A stretch of 64,000 nucleotides of DNA from Lactifluus volemus (GCA_022376515.1 WTXI01000018.1:62001-126000); one strand, 5' to 3'; positions 35,188-48,551 are shown, counted from the first letter of the stretch. Notes: generated by a model from the letters alone, not told the origin. A program made the numbers and translations.

Positions 35188-36434
35188 ACTTTAGTTCTGC
35201 TACTCATCGAGCAACAGTATCTAAGACATAGGATTAACTTAAAGAAGATGAAATAGGATTCTTGTTTGAATTCCCTCCCTCATCATCAGTGTACACTCAC
35301 CTTCCCGTAGGCACGTCCTCCTGCCCTCAGTTGCCTGCCAGTGCTTGCCCTTCTGTCTAGGTACACAGCCACACAGCCGCCACCCCTCTCCTTCCCAAAT
35401 GTTTCAGCCACTCATGGTGGTTTGAGTTGAAGGATACGGATGAAACTTGGAACGAAAACTGCCAAGGTCCATGCTTGGTGAATCTGTTCCAAGTAAGGGA
35501 TTTGATTTGTGGGACAATGTATGAAGGGTCAAGCACGGTCAAGTTTGAGGCGACATATGTGAGAGACTCCGGCAGGATGACTCGGTGGGAGAACATACAT
35601 TGTCTGATTCATCAAAAAACCTGTACATTTTAATAAAGACGAAGGGAAGAGAATACGACCCAGTATACGTCAAAGGTCAGCAACGTTGACTCAGGCTGCG
35701 GTGGAGCGCGCCAGAATCTTCTAAGGAACGCTTCACATATGATATGACTAAGGCTTCCCCATTTGGCTGTATCCCAAAAACATACAACCCGATCACAGCG
35801 GTCCAACCGAGTTCGTGGATCTCGACCACGTATAATTTTGTTTACACAGACAACGTGTGAGCCCCAAAAGGCCCCGAAATTTCTCACAAAGAGGCGACAC
35901 CGTACTACATGAAAACTTCCGAGTCCTCCCCCCCAATTCTGATTCAAAAATGTGAACACAAGGAGGGTCCACTTGGCTGCGATGGTTGAAAAAATACATC
36001 CGCCACCGCCACCTATCATTTTCCGAGGTCCCTTATGTTCAAAGTTCGTCTCCATCAACTTGCCAAATTTCAAGTAAACCTTATCACCACTCTTCTCGAC
36101 GCTGTGCGTTCCTCTCTCGTTATCCATTCCCAGATTTAGCCTGGGCTGTGTCATGCATGACATAAGATGAAACATGATCGGCATCCAGTGAAATGTCATT
36201 TACATGTCGGATCGCTGCAGATTGCCTTGCAGCTGCGCAATCGACCGAACAAACTTCCCCTAGGCCATATTTATCCATCCCTCCGTACTCGCCTTAGCTC
36301 CCCAGACACAATAATTCAAATTCTGGCTGAAGGCATTTCTGGGGCATACTTTGTACCACAACACTCTCGCGTTTTAGTATAAAATAACGTGAGAGTGATA
36401 TGGTGCGGTGATTACTGTTCTCCCCTTAGTCGCC
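35188..36434. other. 5' flank of DUF6534 copy 3 in block I
   Basis: No supported gene. A minus-strand frame (complement of 35630-36199) is open for 189 codons in block I. In block II the same stretch carries frame-breaking differences, so the frame is not conserved and I do not call it. Confidence 0.5.
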
Positions 36435-37971
36435 ATGGCCATGGAAATAGTAATCGACGGCCAGACTGTGCCTTCCTCCACGACCATAGGTAAGTTGTCA
36501 TCGTCTTTTCCTTCTCGATGTTTATGGATGGACTCGGATGGCAGGTTTCATTCAATTGGGAATACTTCGTGAGCGGATGGCGAGATCTTTCAACTTGAAA
36601 GAAGTATTTACCAATTCGCATCACAGTGAATGCGTATCTTTTCGGGGTTGTAAGCCAACAATTTTGTCTATATTGGAGTAGCGGTGAGTCTGATCTCCAC
36701 TTGGGGATGTGATTTGTACCTCATACAGAAGAAGGATTCAAGGATAAGAAGCGCGTCAAGTGAGCTTATCAGTCTAGTTTCATGATTAAAGCTCATATTT
36801 TCAATAGAGCGTTCGTCGTTATCCAGTTTGTTGTCCTCACTCTTGAAGCTGTCGCGTACGCTTTCAATATCCTTGTTGAATATCTAATCCCTGGCTGATA
36901 GAGATACTAGGCTATGGAATATGGCTTGGAGTCTCTTGTAAGCCCCCCTCTCAATCTCAAGAACCTGTTGATTGAGGCCTCCCAGCATTGTCAGATATGG
37001 ACTGCCGCTAGATCCCCAGGGTCTGTCTTCCAGTAGAAACGTGCATCCATGCCAGTGTGCTCACGATCATTTCAGCATGTACATGGGACACTCTCACACA
37101 TTCGGTGTGTCAATGTGTTCTCATCCTGTTCGCGAACATGTTCCTCGCCAATCGGTTAGCTGGAACATGCCCCCATGACTAGAGCCCGGCTAATTCTCTT
37201 CTGTTTCTAGCATTTACAACTTGACAAATAGCCGTCTCCAGGCTGGATTGGTCATAGCAATTTCAACCTCTGCCTTCGCAGTAGGCATAGTCAACGTAGT
37301 AATGACATGGGATGCAACTCTGAACTCGTAAGAGCGTTTTAGCACGCCTCGGTTCATACTGATGTATGTCAAAGGTCCTTTTTGAAATCCTTTATTCTTT
37401 CTGCCCCCCTCGAGGCCACATCAGCTGTCTGGTACGGGTTACAAACCATCGCTGAGGGCCTCATCACGAGTACGTTCAGTTTTTTATTCTATACTCGTCA
37501 GGGGTGGGATGAGAGCTGTTTCCACGTAGTATTGCTTTCACGGGCACTTTTGAAGTCGCGCACCGGCCTCCAGAGGTCCGATAGCGTTGTGAATTATCTT
37601 GTTCGCCGTGTCATCCAAACCGGATTCGTTGCCGCGCTTTGGGTTGTCGCAGAATTGGTGACGTGGTTTTTGTTGCCAAAAACGGCAGCATACAGGATAT
37701 TTGACATGACAGCGGGCGCAATGTACACGCATGTGAGTGGTCCTTACAGAAATCATCTAATGTCCTCATGTTTACTTAGAATGACGTATAGGTAATATTT
37801 GACACACTTCTATCCCGCATCCAACTTCGCAAACGCATGGCCGAATCTACTCATGTTGAGATCGTGTTTTCCGAGTCTCCAGCGGTGCGGGACTTGTCTC
37901 ATTTAGATCCTACTCACTCTGATAATACATGGGGAACAGCAGACAACACCCTTATCAAAAGGACCAAATGA
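36435..37971 (+). CDS. DUF6534-like multi-pass membrane protein, copy 3 (block I)
   Basis: Exons include 36435-36489 (MAMEIVIDGQTVPSSTTI, GT donor), 36545-36568 (FIQLGIL), 36627-36683 (LNAYLFGVVSQQFCLYW) and 36729-36759 (EEGFKDKKRVK). Helices AFVVIQFVVLTLEAVA and LWNMAWSLL follow. Later come LQAGLVIAISTSAFAVGIV, AVWYGLQTIAEGLI, and the DUF6534 signature SDSVVNYLVRRVIQTGFVA, then ALWVVAELVTWFLLPKTAAY. The last exon is VIFDTLLSRIQLRKRMAE with a stop at 37969-37971. It sits 800 bases upstream of the NLR on the same strand, as in block II. The middle exons (about 36950-37190) are uncertain. Confidence 0.75.
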
Positions 37972-38770
37972 CCGTGCTTCTTCCAGTGTGAGGACGTCGG
38001 GCTTAACAGCGGTCAACGTACCAGGTGAACGAGGAACTGTCCCAAGCGATGACTCAGACGTCGAAAGCATACCTGTATGAAAACCGGACGCTCGCATGTA
38101 CATGTAGCCGTTGTGTCCACCTTGCTATAGTAGACTAACCGCAAACATCGAGGTCCTACAGTAGTTGATCCACAACTTCTCCACGAGCTGATGACATTCC
38201 TTTTATGACGAAATTCCGTTATCTTTCAATGTCAATAGATTATGTCCTTCTTATCGTCTCGTTGGTCTTGCCAGTGCATATACCCGGTGATTGTAGAATG
38301 GTACTTAGTCCATAATCAATACTTAGACTTTCCTGTTCCATTTCTTACTGCAAAGGAGCCTCAAATTTATCGAACACTGCGCGTTGCAGGTTCCATAAGG
38401 AGTTGATAATACCAGATATCAGCTTACGAACACAGAGGACAGAGTCCACTGTTGCGGCGATTCTAACACGAAATAAGTGTAATTTGAGATTTTCCCTGCC
38501 ACTCATCAACTCGGAAAGAGAAAAAAAATTTACGCAGCAACAGCAATTTTTGCTTGGTTATGACAATCTTCAAGCGGACATGTAGTCCCCGCCTGCTAGT
38601 GTAAAGAGACAAGGACGAAGTCAACAGGCGCTAATACTTATTACTGAATGCGGCAAACGTTCCTCTGTTTCTGTTTCCTCGGCGCTTCGTTGCCTCAACC
38701 TCTTAATTCTTCCTCTACGAAGCATCATTTATAGTGACTTCGGCCATTTCTCGCACAAAAACACGCCAAG
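37972..38770. other. Spacer between DUF6534 copy 3 and NLR copy I
   Basis: This should contain the NLR promoter. No gene is seen. Compared with block II it lacks about 0.5 kb (present there at roughly 53530-54030). Confidence 0.55.
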
Positions 38771-40244
38771 ATGGTCCACGATTCGCATGCTAAACTTTCT
38801 CACCCCCCAATGTCCCCGGATCTTGACCATCACTACAGCCCAGATCCTCAGAACTCAGGGACAGGGTACATCTGTCACTCGCATTGCTATACAACATTTA
38901 CTCAAATAATTGTCCTTGAACAGCGCTCAGGTCAGCGAAACGCAATCGACCTTGCTCCAGATCCAGGTCACTGGTACGTATCTTTGTGACGCTGCTCAGA
39001 TAAGTACTAAATGTTTTTTTCCATGTCAGTCCTCAGGGCGAAAAATCTTCCCCGTATCAAGTCCCCCCTGGGGAGAAAACGGCAGTTATATGTTACCGTG
39101 ACCGACGGGTCGAGGACATGGCAAACGCGATCTGTGCGGAGTGACGGGCAACGCGTGGAGTGGAACGAGGACATCGAAGCCTTGTGAGAAAAGTCGTTTT
39201 CATTTCAATTTACAACTGAGCCTCTTGCAGTGCTATACAGCCACCCTCCAGCGTTACAGTCGCACTTTATGCGAAAAGCTCAATACATAAAGACATCCTT
39301 ATTGGAAGGAAGGAGATACCTTGTGAATCCCAGCATGGTTCGTCTTTTGATTAGAATTCTTATCCTCCTGGCTGAGCATCCTACATATAGAACTTGATAT
39401 TATTCTGAGCAGTAATGACAGACATGCTGGACGTCAAACTGAGTCGGCCACGCTCTTGACAATCACCGTATCAGCAAACGCCAGTTCTTCGCTTGCAGCA
39501 GATACTATCGCCAACTCCGCAACATCTGATCGAGACAACCCTGTTCTCGACAACGAGACGGAGATGTTAACTGCTGCTCTCAGTCGCGCCGAGGACGCAA
39601 TCAATACGATGGAGACATGGAGCAGTGCTGTTGATGTCATCAAGCGGGTGATGGATGCTGTCAGTGCCATTGCAGCAGTATGTTCATATATTACCGTTGC
39701 CTATTTATATCTAAGCTAACTTCGTTCCTTAGTTGCAACCCTATGCAAACCTAGCATGGAGTCTGCTCTCAAAGATTCCCGAGGTACGTCTTCTTGCTTT
39801 GTCGGGGCATACTGAAGGTTCACTATGTTACAACCTCGGTGGCAGACCTTGCTACAACAGGTTGAGCGCGACGACAACGTCCGAGCGTTATTCAGAGTGA
39901 TACGTGATGGGTTTGAATTTGCGAAAGATGCCGATGCTTTGAGGAGCATCAAACCGGAGTCTAGACAAGCCAGAATCCTCGAGGAGATGCTGCAGTGTGT
40001 CTACGAGATTGGGAAATTTATCGAATTGTATGCGAAGCATGTGCGAGTCGGTAGGTTGTGTTGAGCTCTCTCGTTGGTGATTATAAACGTATGGTTGGCA
40101 GGCACCCGGACTTTGAAGAATGTCTTTGGTCAAGTTGACGGGGAAATCGAAGACTACCGCACGACCCTGATCCGACTGCGAGATGATTTCCTCGCGCTTG
40201 CAGCTGTCACCACCGAGGTTGCTGTGCTCGGGATGCAGCATGAT

Positions 40245-40349
40245 GTGAGCAAAATACAGAGCGACGTGAAAAAAGTACAGGGCGATGTAAGCAAAGTACA
40301 AGGTGGAGTTAGTAATATCCAGGTCGACGTGAGTAATCTTACTGCAGCC
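40245..40349 (+). repeat. 21-bp heptad repeat, five units (NLR copy I linker)
   Basis: Five tandem 7-residue units encode VSKIQSD, VKKVQGD, VSKVQGG, VSNIQVD and VSNLTAA just before NACHT. Val/Ile/Leu spacing suggests a short coiled coil. Confidence 0.85.
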
Positions 40350-42300
40350 AAGTTCGAGTTTTTCGACTCATTGAATGACTCTACAGGTAATGGCGATTTT
40401 ATCCCAAACATCAGAAGCCGGTGCGTAAATTAAAAAAATAAATAACAACGTCAGATACTCGATCTGATAAGGGCTCACAGAATTGGGTGTGATAATCAGA
40501 GAATTGCCCTATAAGGGAGGCTGGCGACACGGTGATAAGAACCGCTGTCTTCCTGGCACACGCGAAGACTTCTTGGATTATATCATCAAGTGGGTCGAGA
40601 ATCCAGAATCCAACCGTGGGCTCGTTCTCCTCGGCCAAGCAGGAACAGGAAAGTCATCGATTGCACATGAAGTCGCACGCCGATTCGAGAACAAGGGTCT
40701 TGGCTCTTACTTCGCCTTTCTCCGAAAGGAACAGTCCAGAGACGAGGCTTACCAGCTCTTCACGACTCTCGCTCGCGATCTCTCCGATCGCAATCCCGCT
40801 TACAAACTGGCCCTCGGCAGGGTCCTTAAGAACAATTCGTCTCTTTGTGGTACTCGAGACTATCATACTCTTTTCGAATCCCTCCTCCTTGAACCACTCA
40901 AGAACATCGACGTTCGTGACCCAATCCTCCTCGTTATCGATGCCCTGGATGAAAGTGGTGACGCAATCGGGAAAAATGGACTACACTTTTTTCTCTCTAA
41001 ACATATCCTCCAGCTCCCGCCGAAACTTCGCATCCTGGTCACCTCAAGGCCGGAGGATGGCATCGAAGCTGCGTTCGCCAAAGCATCGTCTGTCGACACC
41101 CTCTACATGGATGATCCCACACTGTCTGCCAAGACGGAGCAAGACATCTGCTTGTATATTGAAAGCGAGCTCCCTCATGGCATTTTCAAAGACCATGGTA
41201 TGAAACTAGCAAAAGCAGCAGAGGGCTTGTTTCAGTGGGCAGCCGTCGCATGCGGGTTCATAAATAGCCCTCCTGCTATGTTTGGTTTTAGCAAGAAAAA
41301 GTGCGTTCAGCGCCTATTGGGGCACTCTCGAGGTCTCAATGGACAAGATCCGCTGGACAAGCTGTACGAAGAAGTTCTCGAGAGTTACTTCAAACCTCAT
41401 GAAGCTCAGGTTCTATTTCGATCGGTAATGGGACAGCTTTTTGCTGCGGTCAAGCCCCTCTCCCTTCGTTCCTTGGTGACCCTGCGACGGTATGCTCCGA
41501 TCGATGACCCGGAAGATTCGGAACCGGTTCTCGAGATGCTCCGGCACCTCGGTTCGCTTCTGAGTAACGTGACTTCATTTGATGAAGCGCGTCCAATCGT
41601 TCCTCGCCATACTTCATTCCGCGACTTTTTGACCAACAAGAAGAGTGTCGCGTTTTATGTGGACCTTGGGGAAGCCCACCGTCAGATAGCACATGCCTGC
41701 CTTGGATTGATGCTGGATAGTCTCAAGTTCAACATCTGCGCGCTCGACTCGTCGTATATCGCCAACAGCGATGTTCCAGACCTGGAATCTCGAATTTCCA
41801 AATTCATTCCCGATGCTCTATCATATTCCAGCCTTTCTGGACAATCATTTAAAGCATCTCGATTTCGAATACGACCTCTTCACGAAACTTCGATCCCTTT
41901 TGGAGACAAAGTTTTTATTTTGGCTGGAGGTGCTTAGCATCAAGAGCAGCGTGGGCTTTGCCTCGCGAGAATTGTCATCTCTGATGACCTGGTTACGATT
42001 TGACCAGCAGAAGGTAGGCACACCCTATAATCGAATATGACGTGTAGTGACTATTGGATGAAGTCGCAACAGCCTTCCGGAACGGAGGTGGGAAATGTTG
42101 TGGCATTAGCGAATGATGCATCCTCTTTTGTGCGTTATTTTGGAATGGCAATAGCAAGGAGTGCTCCACATATCTATGTCTCTGCTTTGCCTTTCGCACC
42201 ATCCTCTTCCTACATCTTCAAGCATTTCATTCACCTATATCCTCACACATTATCCCTGGAACGCGGGCAGTTGTCTCATTGGCCAGCATTGGAAATGGAT

Positions 42301-44109
42301 ATTTCAGCGCATGAAGGAGAAGTTGAATGTGTTGCGTACTCGCCGGATGGACTACGCATCGCCTCTGGCTCGCGAGATCGTACAATTTGCGTGTGGGATG
42401 CCACAACAGGGGAGGCTGTAGCGGGCCCGTTTACTGGTCACACCGATTCAGTCATGTCTGTTGTATTCTCGCCAGACGGGCAGTGCATCGCCTCAGCCTC
42501 TTTTGATTCCACTATTCGCGTTTGGGATGCCACAACGGGGGAGGTCGTAGTGGGCCCATTTACTGGACACACTGCTCCGGTCCGCTCTGTCGCATTCTCG
42601 CCGGACGGCCACCGCATTGCCTCCGCCTCCTATGATCGCACAATTCGTGTTTGGGACGCTGCAACAGGAGAGGCTGTAGTAGGCCCATTTATTGGACACA
42701 CCAATTTTGTCAACTCCGTGGTATTCTCACCAGATGGGCAATTCATCGCCTCGGCTTCGAAAGATCGCACAATTCGCATATGGAATGCCGCAACAAGAGA
42801 GGTCGTAGCAGGCCCATTTGTTGGACACACCAACTATGTCAATTCTGTTACATTCTCACCGGACGGGCGGCGCATCGCATCGGCCTCAAATGGTTGCACG
42901 ATTCGCGTATGGGATGTTACAACAGGAGAGATCGTAGCAGACCCATTCATTGGACACACAGAAGCTGTCTTCTCTGTTGCTTTCTCGCCGGACGGGCAGC
43001 GTATTGCCTCAGGATCAAAAGATTGCACGATTCGTGTGTGGGATACTGCAACAGGAGAGGTCGTAGCGGGCCCGTTTAGGAAACACAACAATTCGGTCCT
43101 TTCTGTTGCATTCTCACCAGACGGACAGCGCATCGCCTCGGCCTCCGAGGATCTCAAGATTTGTGTGTGGCATGCTGCAGCAGGGGAAGTTGTAACAGGC
43201 CTCTTTACTGGACATACGGATTTGGTCCTGTCTGTTGCATTCTCACCAGATGGACAGAGGATCGCCTCAGCCTCTTGGGATTGCAAGATTTGCGTTTGGG
43301 ATGCCACAACAGGAGAGATTGTAGCGGGTCCGTTTACTGTCCACACTGAACCGGTCTTTGCTGTTGCGTTCTCGCCAGATGGACGGTGCATCGCATCTGC
43401 CTCGACTGATCGCACGATTTGCGTGTTGAATGCCGCAACAGGAGAGGTTGTAGCGGGCCCGTTTACTGGGCACACCAGTTGGGTCAGATCTATTGCATTT
43501 TCGCCAAACGGACAGCGCATCGCCTCAGCCTCAGACGATCACACAATTCGCGTGTGGGATGCCGCAACAGGAGAGGTCGTAGCGGGCCCATTTACTGGGC
43601 ACACCGATTGTGTCACTTCTGTTGCATTCTCGCCGAATGGACAGCACATCGCCTCGGCCTCAAAAGATTGCACGATTCGCGTGTGGGACGCCGCAACAGG
43701 AGATGTCATAGCGGGCCCATTCACTGGACACACCTCTGTTGTATACCCTGTTGCATTCTCACCAGATGGGCAGCACATCGCCTCGGCCTCATACGATTGC
43801 ACAATTCGTGTGTGGGACAGCACAACAGGAGAGGTTGTGGTGGGCCCGCTTACTGGACACACCAAACCAATTAATTCTGTTGCATTCTCGCCAGACGGCC
43901 GGCGCATTGCCTCGGCTTCAATGGATGGCACGATTTCTTTGTGGAACGCTGCAACAGGAGAGGTCGTAGCAAGTCCGTTTATTGGACACAGCGACAGTGT
44001 CTTCTCTGTTGCGTTCTCACCAGACGGGCAGCACGTCACCTCGGCCTCAATAGATCGGACGATTCGCTTGTGGGATGTTGCAACAGGGGAGCGCGAGTTG
44101 GAAGTAGGC
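42301..44109 (+). repeat. WD40 repeat array, 14 units of 129 bp (NLR copy I)
   Basis: Fourteen near-identical 43-residue units share the framework GHT..V.SVAFSPDGQ.IASAS.D.TIRVWDAATGEVVAGPF. A decayed fifteenth unit (FVPSSSDRQPITSASQ) follows. The unit length is a multiple of three, so long antisense frames are also open here. Confidence 0.95.
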
Positions 44110-44437
44110 TCGTCTACTGGACCCACTGAATCAGGTTTGTTTGTTCCATCCTCATCGGACAGGCAGCCCATCACCTCAGCCTCGCAAACGCTTATGATTC
44201 GTGTGAAAGGGAGAGCAGGTAAAATTTATTTTATGGACAGGGTTTTCGTCCGTAAAGATGGTTGGATGTGCGGGGAAGAGGGGAGCTTTTCTTATGGGTG
44301 CCCCAGATTCACCGGCCGTATATTCAGAGATCTAACACTGTCTGGATCGCAGGCAGACATTATACCCAGCTTGATTTTTCAAACTTTGTTCATGGATCAA
44401 TTGGTCTACTGTATATGTTCATAGCTCATCTAAATAG

Positions 44438-46579
44438 ATTTGCAGAAGTCACTCGTAGCTGGGCCTTAGTCTGGGTGCGATTTCATGGTCCTGCGAGTCC
44501 AACGCTCGTCCCATCCGTCTCTTTTCCCTTCTCCCACGATTAGTATGTTCAGCAGTACTGCTCGAGCCATGACTGAGAACTACTAGCATTACCCCCAGTG
44601 TCCACGTCCCCCACCGATTCCGATCTCGTTTCACAGACTTTCGTACCAGTCCATCTGCATCCACTCCTTCGGCGCCCCCTTTGTTCTCTTGTCAAAGGCA
44701 AGTTACCTTCATCATCGCCGCTATTCATGATTGTCATCCTAGGTCTGGTCGCGTGCTTCTTTTAGTAAACCTTCATGCTGCGCCGCTCCCTCAGGCTCTT
44801 CCGATTCTATCATCCTGACGTCTTCTGGGGTCACTGCCTGCTTCGTGGCTCTAGGGGTCCCCGTATCTCTGCTTCATGACCGGAGGCACGTACGAGGTTA
44901 TGGTTGCACTCACCAGCCGTAAACAGCGGGAGTAGATCAAAAACATCGGAAGGATACAACTATATTTGACATAACGACAAACAAAAGTTGGTGCGTGACG
45001 TTTTCTCGTCTGAATATGGTTGCAAACCATCCCAATGAGCAAGTCTATGGTAGTACTTCTACTTGAGCTTGAGCGCTTGAGCATTTAGTATGCAGTGAGA
45101 GCAACATGAAATCCCACGACTTGACAAGAAATGTCGAGTGCCAGACTAAGCCCCAAAAACTCACTTTTGTTACTTCAAACGCAAACCTCAATACGCACTG
45201 AGAAGTCGCCCAAAAAGGGCCCTAGAGAGGAATCCTCCGACTGTACCACCATATGTGCTACCGAAGATGGTGGGAAAAATCATACAAAGTGTAATGGCGA
45301 TTGGAACTACACATCCGATGTTAGAACTAACGTGCGTTTGGCAAAACTGACCAGCAGCCAAAATATTGGCGCGCAGCCGCATGACAAAGCATATGGACGC
45401 GGTCAGCTGATTTATCCCACGACCGCGACGCGTCACCTGGGTTTTCGTCGAAATCCTCACGCTCAATCAAGTGAAGTTTTGCGTACTTAGACTTTAAGAA
45501 GATCCACCCAACGTGACTACACAGGAGCCCCACGAGTCGCGCAGTACCGGGGGTAATTCATCTAAATTAGTATCTGTGGGTGATGATAGGGAACGTACGG
45601 ATCACTCGGTGAACCTCTAGAACAGCAGAGATCGCCAAATAATGCGGCTTTGAAGGGAAGCCTTAGCTCACGTGGCGAAGTCGGTGACTGAGATACCTCA
45701 GGCTGGTAGATAGCATCAATGTTTTGTATTCTTCAGGTACGTTCGGCTCTAATGATGTTCAATTTACATACCACCGCTGACAAAAGAATAAATCAACGCC
45801 CCATGCAAATAGGACAAGTATGTCTAATACATTGATTGAACACTGAAAAGCGCTCGCTCCAAGTATGCGAGGACGATCCGATCGACGCGCTGAAAAAGCG
45901 ATGAGAAAATAGGCGGTGGTAGCCAACAGTAACATTATATCAGGATGCTCCATGGCATCACGCGGCGTTTAGGATGTGAGTGAGGTAAGAATATGCGCAT
46001 TAGCGGAGACAGTCGCCGACGAGAATGGGCATAGTGACGATAGCCGGTGGACGATGGTAGACACCATAGGCCACAGCGAGGTGTCTACTGCAAGAAAATA
46101 TGATACCCTCCCACCAAATAGCAGGTGTTTTTGCGGAGGGCTGAGGGTTATGAGAGGGTGATAACTTGAAGAAGGGGGGAGGAATGCCAATAGGATTTGA
46201 CTACAAGGAAGCCGCCACTGAATAAAACGAGAAAAAAAGATCAAAGAACAAGATGGACGGGAACTTCAAATTCACTTGTTATAACCAGGGCAGCACTTTG
46301 TCTTTGGTAGGTCGCTGTAAGTGCTCTGACACAACCGAGACCTGGAAACAGGAAATAGGTTACCGTAATTATAACGCCATCGACTGCCAATCTGTCATCC
46401 GCCTCACCATAGAAGTTAGTGGCGCAACTGGAGTCAGGTGACTGCACGTTGCGTTTGTTTTTGATATTGACCGCGTGTTCTAGTTACAGTAGATGTTCCC
46501 CCAAGCAAGGTCCATGTCGACATTGTCGGCATTTCTAGTATTCATCTGTCTGCCAGATCCCCCACTGGCCTTCGGCACT
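44438..46579. other. 3' flank of NLR copy I within block I
   Basis: No gene could be established. Short minus-strand frames with hydrophobic stretches (complement of 45759-45953 and 44851-45084) have counterparts in block II, but indels between the blocks change their frames. They may be remnants of a small membrane-protein gene. Confidence 0.4.
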
Positions 46580-48551
46580 GGAAATGCCAATGTTGTTGGC
46601 TCCAACCTTGCTTGTAGAGGGGACGGTGGGACTCCGGATGGGAGCTCGACATGTATATACTATTGCACAGTTACTTCACGTTGTTACTACTGGTGAAGGC
46701 TCATAATACAGAGCAGGCCAAGGAAAGGAAATAAGCGCTTTCATGTTGTTACATACACAGCAATGCCATTCATGTGATTACTCTACACAAAGTGACCTCA
46801 TCTTCTTCACCTTACTACTCGCCTTTTAAGAGGTATGCCGTTCTCTACGCGTTTTTTTTATCTCTCAAGTGTTCTCATCGCTGGGAAAATGTGTCAGTGC
46901 TGGTTATGCGGATGTCACCGAAGATATCGCACAGAAGGCGTCTGTGTCTTGCACCGAAGACATTTGCGAGCACGTTTCGGGCAGTCAAAACCGTGCTCAA
47001 CGCCCCGAGGATGCAGAGTAGGAGTTCCCCAAGTAAATCCATGGATGAGAATGGCCCAACCACCTATGCTAAACTCATCAGCGAATACAAGATAGGACAA
47101 CCTCTCCGTGTGCCAGTGGAATCTTGGATGAAGGACGCTCAGCCGGTACTGTTCACGCTCCCTCTCTCATCACGCATCACTGAATCCGAGGAATAGCAGT
47201 TTTTGTGTCGGTGTATAAAGCGATCAAGGTATGTAAACTTGAACCCCCGGTTGCCGCATTTCTCCACTTAGCATTAAAAAAAAAACCTATAGCTCTCCAG
47301 TGTGCGGAACAATTATATGAGCCTACTCGACAAGTTCGGAGTGTCACTCAAGATCTTCACCAGCCTCATTGGGATGATAGAAGACGAATGCGTAGATCTA
47401 AGAGAGTCCATTGGCCTCGCGATCAAGGAGAGGGTAAGACGACATCGAAAACGCCAATGCCCTCGCAGTCGCGATCCGCATCACCAACAAACACAGCCCT
47501 GCGCAACGCAACCCTGACCCCATCCTCACAAGCAGCCTGAAGCGCAAAGTCTCCTTCTACAACGTGACCGCCTCGGAAGACGACGACACTCCTCTCAGAC
47601 TCCGTTGAATCGGCCGTGCAGGACGCCGAGCACCTCCTCCGCCTCGGCGTATCAGGGTTTTAAATCTCCCTACAAAGAGCTACATAGAGCAGATATTCAA
47701 GGTAGCTTGGTAGCATAGTCCCCCCTTACATAGTCCTCTGGTAGCTCTGGGTAGAAGTACATTATCCAACTCAATATTGATTATCTTGTAGTGCTATGTG
47801 ATGTCTCCCAATTCCTGATACCCTCTATAATCACTTCGAGTTCATATTACACACTATTTCATACTACAGTGAGTAAATCACAAGACTAAGACTAGGGGAG
47901 GGGGGGGGGGGGGCAGGTGACGAAGGGTGCGGCGGCTTGAAGGGATGCGGAGCGCGTGTGTCGGGTACTTGAGGTTCGGACTCTGGCGAGCCTGCCGTGA
48001 CGTCCTTGCGTGGCTTTGCAACGTGTGAGCATGAAATGCAGTGCCTTTCAGTGACAATCGCAGGTGCAGACGCAGTCGTGTCAGCTTCGCCCTCAGTGTC
48101 TGTGCTTGTGTAGTCTACGTCTCCGGCGTGGAAGTTGGTTGGTCAGGTCCTCTCAAAGCCTCTACGGACTCACGGAGTCAGTCATGAATTATTTCCCCTC
48201 CTTTTTGCGACTCAAGACCCTCTTCTCCCTCTCGAGGAGCTCCCTGGCTGGGCGTTTTGAAAGCCAACGCTCTTGAGTATGCCATGGTATTCGTTCTGAA
48301 GAACGAACAAAGGTAGCATCATCAGGAATAGGAGACAGTCATGACTCATAAGACCATGGAAAAAGACTCACCTATTGTTCCTCCATATCATGCAGCCAAA
48401 CAACCCTTTCGCGGAGATGGTCAGGCTTTCTTTCGGGTTGGAGAGACAAGGCCTGCTCAAGCACCCAGATGCGATGTAAGTTTCCCGAGTCGAACGCGGG
48501 AGCGGCCATTTTTCCAAACGAGTCGGTGACCGGGTTGGAAGAGAGCCTGTT
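46580..48551. other. Unique DNA between the two blocks, with one unrecognised coding-like patch
   Basis: At 47291-47430 an exon-like frame bounded by an acceptor (cctatag) and a gtaaga donor encodes SLLDKFGVSLKIFTSLIG, then MIEDECVDLRESIGLAIKER. Further coding-like peptides follow in shifted frames (ENANALAVAIRITNKHS; LKRKVSFYNVTASEDDDT). I do not recognise the family. It looks like the broken 3' end of a gene. Confidence 0.35.
47900..47913. repeat. Homopolymer run of 14 G
   Basis: An uninterrupted G run follows actaggggag. Its true length is hard to call by most sequencing methods. Confidence 0.9.

Larger units (their letters stand above)
38771..44437 (+). pseudogene. NLR receptor copy I: C2 - helical - NACHT - 14 WD40 (frame disrupted as read)
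   Basis: STAND NTPase of the fungal NLR type. Exons 38771-38865, 38924-38973, 39030-39183 and 39231-39340 give a C2 domain (LLQIQVTVLRAKNLPRIKSP; WNEDIEAFAI; HKDILIGRKE). A helical region follows (LSRAEDAINTMETW; LLQQVERDDNVRALF), then a five-heptad linker. NACHT starts at about 40483: Walker A GQAGTGKSS (about 40634-40660), Walker B LLVIDALDESGD, and a FRDFLTNKK sensor region. After intron 42014-42072 come 14 WD40 repeats (42301-44109) and a tail. Compared with copy II, a T and a G are missing at about 41834-41840, giving an early stop at 41935-41937. A G is missing at about 44278, and an A near 44399. The ancestral stop would be 44435-44437. It may be a true pseudogene or an assembly artefact. 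Confidence 0.85.
35188..46579. repeat. Segmental duplication, block I (about 11.4 kb)
   Basis: This block is collinear with 49998-61884. Matching landmarks in order: the left edge (actttag.tctgctactcat), the 5' flank of the DUF6534 gene, DUF6534 (36435 against 51494), the NLR (38771 against 54299), the NLR 3' flank, and the right edge (ttcggcact at 46571 against 61876). Similarity is high in exons and lower with many indels in the flanks. I could not compute identity. Confidence 0.9.

Noticed and set aside
35630..36199. 189-codon minus-strand frame upstream of DUF6534 copy 3
   Set aside because: The same region in block II carries stops and frame changes, and no domain is recognised, so it is probably open by chance.
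42834..43520. Long minus-strand frames antisense to the WD40 arrays (also 58121-58966 and 43539-44174)
   Set aside because: The 129-bp unit is a multiple of three, so any frame open in one unit stays open in all. The peptides are simple translations of the antisense repeat with no start context or domain.
45759..45953. Small hydrophobic minus-strand peptide MEHPDIMLLLATTAYFLIAF
   Set aside because: Block II has a related peptide only at its C-terminal half and in a different upstream frame; there is no supported gene model.
46253..46441. Possible cyanovirin-N-like lectin fragment (DGNFKFTCYNQGSTLSLVGR)
   Set aside because: The first half resembles a CVNH repeat, but the spacing to the expected I-D motif is wrong, it is only 62 codons long, and the equivalent sequence in block II is broken and not conserved as protein.
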